Shown: positions 21,001 to 26,367 of the stretch, piece after piece | Position numbering within the stretch: the stretch's first letter is position 1 | Layout of the letters: every line of letters begins with the position of its first letter | NCBI GenBank assembly: GCA_000934385.1 | Contig: KN880735.1 | Location: forward strand, 1-26,367 | DNA length: 26,367 bases | Direction of reading: 5' to 3' | From: Cylindrobasidium torrendii FP15055 ss-10 | Taxonomy: Eukaryota > Basidiomycota > Agaricomycetes > Agaricales > Physalacriaceae | Made by a program: the position numbers and the translations under genes | Notes under the pieces: model-generated | Seen by the model: the letters and a program-made list of their open reading frames with translations, nothing else | Told to the model about the DNA's origin: nothing | Databases searched by the model: none

Positions 21001-21572
21001 GTCGCCCATGCCAGTGAGCGCGGCTAGTTTGTTCGTTTTCCCGCCATCTCCGTCTCCCACTTTCATTGGTCGCCGACAGACACCGCATACGCCAAGATTG
21101 GCTTTGCGCGGGGTGGCGCGCGTCTGTGCGCTCGGGGGCGGCCCGTAGACAGCGGTGAAACAGGCCTGGAAGAAATAAGATCCTGGTCTGAGCAGGGTGT
21201 TGCTCGACGCACCTCGTGAAGAGCGTGTCCACATTCTGGTACAATATGCGGCTTTTCGCCTGGGAGACGAAAACTGAAGCTGAGCGGTTCCAGGCAGACA
21301 GGGCAGTCCTCTTCTGCGTCTGCGTCGCGATTGGAGACGACTGGTACTGGGGCGACGTGCATGGCCGAGTATGGATGGTTGCCGGAGGTGATGGTATCCG
21401 ACGAAGAAACGTCGGTATCGGTAGTGGAAAGGACGCTCGGGGCCCGCTGCTTGCGTTGAAATAGGGAATTAAAGGATCGTACAGAATGAGGCTTGGGAGG
21501 CCTAGGGGCTGGAGGGGCTGGAAGAACCGTGAGTCGATCACGACGGTGAGAGTCAAAGCCAGTGAAGGCCAT
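18060..21572 (-). CDS. Far1/Ste5-like scaffold: RING-H2, PH and vWA domains
   Basis: Exons: 21572-21213, 21165-19392, 19343-18235, 18182-18060; 1121 residues. The RING-H2 finger is complete: C90, C93, C114, H116, H119, C122, C147, C150. A proline-rich linker (about 285-318) precedes a PH-like domain (about 358-477, ending in SLEAWKNTIQSLINMF). A Ser/Thr-rich stretch follows, then a vWA domain starting near 595 (LDLILVISVPPP). It contains GPRDRVSFITYEVG, GLDGVLQRRGRNATSGMILVSD and IHSFGYGRSHDPASLW. The C-terminus carries QAMILRDQKCWSGRSATERLFW. Far1 and Ste5 of yeast share RING, PH and vWA; basidiomycetes are reported to have one Far1-like member. The expected role is assembling G-beta-gamma, MAPK modules or polarity factors at the membrane in pheromone response; ubiquitin-ligase activity is also possible. 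Intron 2 (48 bases) contains no in-frame stop. Upstream GTG codons are in frame, but the ATG at 21572 is preferred. Confidence 0.9.
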
Positions 21573-22866
21573 ATTTCCAACTTGAGTTGGACGCACCTCT
21601 TCGTGGCTCAGTATATGGACTCAACGGACGCCCGGTATTATTCTCTCGCTCGTACCAGTCGCCTTGCGCGTTGAACATACCCGCTCACGAGCCAGAGATA
21701 AATAGGCTAAAGTGAACGATGGTGGTGGCCAGAGCGTTTCCTGGCTCGTTGGGGCAACGTTGCGGTCGATCTTTCCAATACTACTGTTGCACACTTTCCA
21801 TATCAACCTCGTGATGCGTTCCTACTCTTTCGTTTCCAGCGACTCTACTGTAGCCGCTCTCCGTCTACAAATTTTCTAGCTATGCGCTCATTTTCTGCCT
21901 CTTTTTTGCCGCCTTTCTTATCGCAACACCGACGCGGTCTCCAAGGACCAATTTGTCTCACACCAGGTTCCGCCAGGGTTCCGCCGCCCGCATCTCACGT
22001 CAACATCACCCGATACCATTCCAGGCTCCGTCTCCCGTTGATTTTTCCATCCTATGACAGATCTGCATCATTGGGAAACGGAGGTCCTCATATGGCTGCG
22101 CCACACGCTTCGCGCTTCAGTGATGGTGTCTTCCAATTTTCTCATCGCCCTGGCCTGGCCCATGGGCTTATCTCTTCATCGCTTCAGCTTGACTTGACAA
22201 TCACACGTTTCTCTTCACCAGGCCATTTCTTGACTTGCTTCCTTTGCTTCACAATTTTCAGTTGAAGAAGTTTGACCAGGTTGCCGCCCAATTGGCAAGC
22301 TGTACAGTGTACGCTCGATCTTCTCCAGCCACTCCGCTGACTGCGGATTTGCGCTGGTTACGCGAAACCGAGCTAGTGTACCACTAAAGTCTAAAAAGGC
22401 AATTTCGCTCGGGTCGGCCTTTCTTCCCCTCGGCATCCTCGTCGTCAAACACTCGAAGGCTTCGAAGACAGTGGACACAAGCATCTTGAGGCGCACGGGG
22501 GTTTATCTGCCTGTAGCTACTCATTCGGAGCAAGGCGCTGCATCAGCCACTGAATTTCCGTGAATCGGCGGGACCGAACAGTAGGTCGGACTAACAAAAG
22601 TTGGACGTTGCGTTGGCGGCTCAGACAAAGCTGTCAAATTGCCTGATCTGAAGCATCGCGAATGATATGACTCCACTCGCTGTTGGTGTATGGAAAAGTG
22701 CACCGCACCTATCGAGGCTACTGTAATATTGTCGTATCGTGATTGTATCGCGGCCGTGAGACTGTAGTACACGTTCGTCCCGCAAAAGCACTCAAAGCCG
22801 ACCCAGGCCTCGTTCAAGCGCCATTGGTCCCAAATACAGACAAACTAAATCTCGATGGTCATACAG
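21573..22866. other. Region of about 1.3 kb without a firm gene, upstream of the Far1-like gene
   Basis: The first few hundred bases should be the Far1-like promoter and leader (an AT-rich GAGATAAATAGGC lies near 21695). A 127-codon plus frame at 21882-22265 is Pro/Ser-rich and unrecognised. Two minus frames (22215-22496 and 22521-22850) look slightly protein-like. The second contains GFECFCGTN at 22772-22799, reminiscent of the WSC-domain cysteine motif, but the remaining WSC cysteines are absent. A 66-base in-frame intron (GTGCGG...ATCAG) can be drawn in it. I cannot support a complete gene; a decayed gene or an unfamiliar one is possible. Confidence 0.35.
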
Positions 22867-22940
22867 GGTCGGTGGCGTAGTTGGTTATCGCATCTGTCTA
22901 ACACACAGAAGGTCCTCAGTTCGATCCTGGGCCGACTCAA
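22867..22940 (+). tRNA. tRNA-Val (anticodon AAC), second identical copy
   Basis: All 74 bases match the gene at 6227-6300: acceptor stem GGGTCGG/CCGACTC, anticodon AAC in loop CTAACAC, and B-box-containing T arm GTTCGATCC. A TTTT terminator follows at 22943-22946. Flanking bases differ from the first copy, so the identity stops at the gene ends. Confidence 0.96.
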
Positions 22941-23426
22941 GTTTTGCACTTTGTGTGATTGTGTCCTTGTGCCCCCGAAGCCCTAACATAATACATAATA
23001 CATATCCATTGTATCAATTATCCTTCTGTCGACAACGACGAACAAGTTGGAACCCATGTTGAACCAATCAAGTGGTGTTGGCCTCGTCAATTTTGACCTA
23101 TCGACGGCAGACGGGATGGCGCCCATGCACAATAGGTTTCATTCAAAACCAGGACCTTCTCACTACGCGAACAAGCTCACGGCCATGATCCATTCTGGGT
23201 TTAGAAATGCTCAAGCGCTTGTTAAAGACTTTGCTGCTGACGCGCTGACGACCGACCCATGTCTTGCGGGCGGCAAAACAGAGTCAGACAAGGTTCGATA
23301 AGTTGCAAGTGCTGATCACTAAGAGGATTCGAGTAGTAGAATATATGCTAGCCACACAGAATAATTCGGAGAGGACGAGCTTAAATATCTATGGGATTGG
23401 TTTTGAGTGCAAAGCCATCGATACAA
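22941..23426. other. Spacer between tRNA-Val and the cystathionine beta-synthase gene
   Basis: An 82-codon plus frame from the ATG at 23056 to 23301 has no recognisable motif and no splice partners that I can defend. Sequence just right of 23301 is probably the 3' untranslated end of the minus-strand synthase gene. I searched it for coding sequence of CBS (Bateman) domains in continuation of that gene and found none. Confidence 0.45.
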
Positions 23427-24937
23427 CTACTTCTTGAGTAGCCGAGCAATCTCGTTCGCGAGTGGAGATGGTTCGCGTTCCATAGCAAGCTTGATGAACC
23501 ATTCCTTGCTCATATAATTCCTAATTCTGCGTAATGGTTCAGCGCTCAGCTCTGATGTGTGCTGCAGGAAGGAAGGAAGACGCACCCATCTGGAAGCATG
23601 ACGACAACGTTCTTGCCCGGTGTTTGTGCCACATTCTTGCCCACGTCGGACGTCTTCAGCCAGGTCAATGCTCCGGAAAGAGAGCTCCCGCTGCTCCCAC
23701 CGACGAGCAATCCCTCGCTCCTCATTAACGTTTGTACGGCATCGAAGGATTCCTGGTCAGACGTCTTGATCCATGTATCGATATCCTTCACGTCGCGCGA
23801 AAGAACATCTGGTATGAAGTCGTATCCGATACCCTCGACAATGTACTGCGCGCCGGTGCCGTCGATATTCAGGCTGTCGGGATAGGCCAAGATGCTTCCT
23901 TTCTATAAGACTGTCAGCAATGCACCAAGCCACACATCCAAACATACGGGGTCGGTGGCCACAACAATGGTACCCTTGTTGTGTTTCTTCAATGCCCTCG
24001 ATGTCCCAGTGACTGTTCCTCCTGTGCCAGCCCCAGCAACAAATACGTCAACCTTGCCGCTCGAAGGCTTTTCAAACGTTGAGGGTGTTGCTTCTATCGC
24101 TGCGATGATCTCCGGCCCCGTTGTAAGTTCATGCGCAAGAGGATTATTCACCTGGGTAAGGAGTTAGCTCTCGCAAGGTCCGTCCGCGCGCGGCGGGTGA
24201 ACATACGTTTCCATACTGGTCGAGAATGATACCATGTGGAATTTCTCGCTGAAGTTTTCTAGCCACACCTGATGTCGGTAAGGAATTCAGCCACGAGACG
24301 ATGGGAGGATGGCAAGGGTTGTCTACCTATGTGGCTATCGGGTGAATCCCATGCAGCTTCGGTTGGCGTTCGCACAACCTCAGCGCCAAGAGCGCGAAGG
24401 GCGGCTTCCTTCTCCTGCAGCGCCGTGAGTGCAACGTGTGATATGAATGGAGATGACAACGCACAAGCGACATTTTGTTGGGAAGGGTAATGATGACTGA
24501 GTAGCCCTGCGTTCTATAGTATTCAGCACCTACTCGTGTCAAGCGAATGGTCTGTATACCTTGATGGCACAAGCCATGGCGAGACCAATGCCTGTGTCGG
24601 CGATGAGTGTAGTGTGGGAGGACGTAAAGTGAGACGCACCAGTGTTGCCCGACGTCGGCTCGATAACGACACTCTTGCCAGGTATCAGTTTGCCATCCTT
24701 CTCGGCGGCCTCGACCATTGCTTTCGCAATCCTGTCCTTGACAGAGCCTCCTGCAGACATGTATTCCACCTTTCCCACTGTCATCATCCATGTGAGCAAA
24801 GTCGACGATGTGTATGAGCGCGCAGCCGACGCACATAGGTTGCATTTGATGTTATGCAGCTTTGCAAGGCGATCCAGGCGAATGAGAGGTGTGTTGCCAA
24901 CGGCGTCTAGAGCGGTATCGAGGACTTGAGCAGGCAT
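23427..24937 (-). CDS. CYS4: Cystathionine beta-synthase, catalytic core only (no Bateman domain)
   Basis: Exons: 24937-24835, 24777-24640, 24591-24560, 24506-24465, 24414-24327, 24268-24207, 24151-23948, 23902-23586, 23526-23427; 361 residues. The enzyme condenses serine and homocysteine to cystathionine with PLP in the cytosol. Motifs in order: [18 protein letters not shown] with PLP lysine 48; [32 protein letters not shown] (phosphate loop); [12 protein letters not shown], which distinguishes CBS from plain cysteine synthase; [14 protein letters not shown]; and [12 protein letters not shown]. The protein stops 20-odd residues later, with no C-terminal CBS-domain pair as in yeast Cys4 and no N-terminal heme segment as in mammals. 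Allosteric control by S-adenosylmethionine through that pair is therefore not expected. Exons 3 and 4 are only 32 and 42 bases. A cysteine synthase activity cannot be fully excluded. Confidence 0.92.
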
Positions 24938-24997
24938 ATTCGATGAGATCGTGGTGGTAGGAGAAGAAAATGTGCACAGGAGAGCCGAGCATCTGGG

Positions 24998-25004
24998 CTA
25001 TATA
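24998..25004 (-). promoter_or_regulatory. TATA box of the cystathionine beta-synthase gene
   Basis: On minus the sequence reads TATATAG, beginning 67 bases before the ATG at 24937. Position and sequence fit the pattern at other genes here. Confidence 0.5.
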
Positions 25005-25450
25005 AGAAGGCACCTAAGATCCGTGCGATGAATTGGCACTTGTTTCCGCCGCTGTGTGGCGAATTTTGGTACGGCAGGAGACGGATTGCTATGGATGGCG
25101 TCTATCAAAGGAATACGGTCGTGCAGCGGGTATGAATGGGAACATAAGCTCATCGACTGCAGTGCTTTAGTCGCGAGAGCGGGCGAGCGTTGCACGCGAG
25201 ATCGGCAGCGTTTTGCGTCATTCTTGAGATCAATGGTGTTCTGATCCAACGCGTGCGCAAGATGCGATCTTGAGCCACTCGATTTTTTTGCTGCCCATTT
25301 CAGCTCGCGGCCGCAAAATACGTCGGTTTGACTTGTAAAGTCAAAATTAAAAAAGGCGAGGACCTGATAATTTACTATAATTGTCCTCCCACGTCTCGTC
25401 TACGTCAATTGGGTCATCGATGGGCTTCTCGTGCAGCGACGCCAGAACAA

Positions 25451-25457
25451 TATAAAG
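25451..25457 (+). promoter_or_regulatory. TATA box of the small cysteine-rich peptide gene
   Basis: TATAAAG begins 61 bases before the ATG at 25512, the same spacing as for the alpha-glucosidase. It supports the reality of this short gene and its start. Confidence 0.65.
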
Positions 25458-25511
25458 CGAAAAGTACTGACGCACTTCTTCATCTTCCTTCACCACCAAC
25501 GCTTGTCTACC

Positions 25512-25747
25512 ATGAAATTTGTTCTTCTCGCCGTTGTCTCTTCGCTCTTCGTCATTGCCGTGTCTGCCGCAGCCGTCGTTAAGCCATGCACCCACGATTT
25601 TTGCAAGCGCGAGTGCTTCCCGTATTGGCCTCATGGTCATTGTGGTACGCATATAAGCCTGATTAACCTGCCGGGGCATCTTATGTATGTTGGAATACAG
25701 AAGAAGATCAATGTGTCTGCACGGCGGCACTGACGGTCGAATTCTAG
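25512..25747 (+). CDS. Small secreted six-cysteine peptide, CS-alpha-beta (defensin-like) pattern
   Basis: Exons 25512-25644 and 25701-25747; 59 residues. Residues 1-19 are a textbook signal peptide (MKFVLLAVVSSLFVIAVSA). The mature part has six cysteines spaced C-x4-C-x3-C-x8-C-x4-C-x-C, starting with PCTHDFCKREC and ending with GHCEEDQCVC. C-x3-C plus G-x-C and C-x-C are the hallmarks of the cysteine-stabilised alpha-beta fold of defensins (plectasin-type in fungi) and related peptides. The last two cysteines appear only when the 56-base GTACGC...ACAG intron is removed; unspliced reading gives a Cys-free tail. A TATA box lies 61 bases upstream. Antimicrobial, signalling or effector roles are all open. 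The eight-residue tail after the last cysteine is unusual, and another 3' splice form cannot be excluded. No paralogue was seen nearby. Confidence 0.75.
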
Positions 25748-26077
25748 TCATGGCTTTTATTCACTGTACGTCTGTCCTATGTGCCCGATTTGCGCTCAAA
25801 TTTTGTCAATCCTTACACTTGCACCAGTGTTTAATTTATAATTAATACTCACCGAATCTTCAATTGCACCAATCCCCAATGACACTTTCAAGCGCTACTT
25901 CAAGTTGGCAGATGCAGGGCTCACTAGATACAATTGATTGTGCATGTGCATGGCTACTACGTTCAACGAAACACGATTTTTTCCCTTTTGGATTCCGTTG
26001 TTGTAGTCTCTTCCGTGCTAGAAAACAAGTCACATCGACGTCCAAAATGCGTCAGCTCCCACCCACCTTAGATTGAT
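25748..26077. other. Spacer right of the cysteine-rich peptide gene
   Basis: The 330 bases are AT-rich at the start (TTTAATTTATAATTAATAC near 25830), consistent with 3' untranslated sequence. No feature was recognised. Confidence 0.45.
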
Positions 26078-26296
26078 TTATTGCTGTTTGCAAAATAGTT
26101 GGCGAGATCGGGGCGCGATCAAAAAATCGTGATTTCGAGCTCGATCTTCCGCGAGCGATAGCGCTGCGAGTTTTGAGGCGCCGGAGGAAAGCTTAGTATC
26201 GTCGGATAGCTGCAGACGATGCGCAGGGCGCCGTATATTCCGTTTTTCTTTATGATCGAAATCACCATTTGCACTCGTTTTGGGTCGGGGAGGCAT
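26078..26296 (-). CDS. Possible small or first-exon reading frame at the right edge (hypothetical)
   Basis: A 72-codon frame opens with MPPRPKTSANGDFDHKEKR and stays rich in Lys, Arg, Asp and Ser, the look of a disordered N-terminus of a nuclear protein. An AT-rich TATATCTAT-like element lies about 50 to 60 bases upstream near the window end, matching the spacing of other genes here. No domain is recognised and no clear donor site extends the frame. It may be a short gene, a first exon whose splice I cannot see, or chance. Confidence 0.25.
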   Translation of the reverse strand: MPPRPKTSANGDFDHKEKRNIRRPAHRLQLSDDTKLSSGASKLAALSLAEDRARNHDFLIAPRSRQLFCKQQ

Positions 26297-26367
26297 TTCA
26301 AGCGCAAATATCGGTCTGTACTCTTGAATCCGGTCTCAAATGATAGATATAGATAATATCTAGGGCA

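Larger units (their letters stand above)
24938..25511. other. Divergent promoter region of the synthase and the small cysteine-rich peptide
   Basis: The 574 bases separate two genes pointing away from each other. TATA elements are present at both ends. The frames inside (60 to 84 codons) are unconvincing. An AT-rich block at about 25330-25380 (AAAATTAAAAAAGG) may keep nucleosomes away, which is inference. Confidence 0.5.

Noticed and set aside
21882..22265. 127-codon plus-strand frame upstream of the Far1-like gene
   Set aside because: It has Pro/Ser/His-rich text without a domain and without supporting splice signals; kept only as part of the unassigned region.
23056..23301. 82-codon plus-strand frame between tRNA-Val and the synthase
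   Set aside because: There is no motif, no promoter element at the usual distance, and the position is next to the 3' end of another gene.
1..26367. CRISPR arrays, insertion sequences, retroelement long terminal repeats, bacterial operons
   Set aside because: No regularly spaced repeats, terminal repeats with target duplications, transposase, reverse transcriptase or ribosome-binding-site patterns were seen. The gene structures are eukaryotic.

Overview
The window is nuclear DNA from a filamentous fungus, most likely an agaricomycete-type basidiomycete. The protein genes are broken by many very short introns (41 to 63 bases, GT...AG). Three intronless tRNA genes carry pol III T-runs, TATA boxes sit about 60 bases before several start codons, and the gene set is typically fungal: PMT4-type O-mannosyltransferase, GH31 alpha-glucosidase and a Far1-type RING-PH-vWA scaffold. 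I rebuilt all exon structures by hand from reading frame, splice sites and family motifs. Each listed model keeps frame across every junction and ends in one stop codon.

Left part (1 to 6498): an empty or promoter region of about 1.2 kb leads into a secreted GH31 alpha-glucosidase (1228-4270, +, 9 exons). After a gap of about 0.8 kb comes a glucose-6-phosphate 1-epimerase-like protein (5067-6113, +). Two tandem tRNA-Val genes with different anticodons (AAC and CAC) follow at 6227-6498.

Middle part (6787 to 14335): a PMT4-type protein O-mannosyltransferase (6787-9558, -) and a copper-transporting P1B-ATPase of the Ccc2 type (9964-12955, -) lie head to tail. The ATPase shares a 477-base divergent promoter region with a Coq3-type ubiquinone methyltransferase (13433-14335, +).

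Right part (14544 to 26367): there are three minus-strand genes in a row. These are a DUF4140/DUF4139 ('mucoidy inhibitor A'-like) protein (14544-16543), a small DOPA 4,5-dioxygenase-family enzyme (16837-17489) and a Far1/Ste5-like mating-pathway scaffold (18060-21572). Then comes a loosely filled 1.9 kb stretch holding a third tRNA-Val(AAC), identical to the first. A nine-exon cystathionine beta-synthase without any C-terminal regulatory domain follows (23427-24937, -). A two-exon gene for a 59-residue secreted six-cysteine peptide with a CS-alpha-beta (defensin-like) cysteine pattern lies at 25512-25747 (+).

The genes do not form one pathway. Most are housekeeping: sugar use, secretory glycosylation, copper loading, ubiquinone and sulfur amino acids. 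The most unusual items are the defensin-like peptide, the Far1-like scaffold with a stop-free 48-base intron inside its vWA domain, the minimal cystathionine beta-synthase, the ring-cleaving dioxygenase, and an 18-base micro-exon in the glucosidase. I saw no transposon, CRISPR array or prophage.
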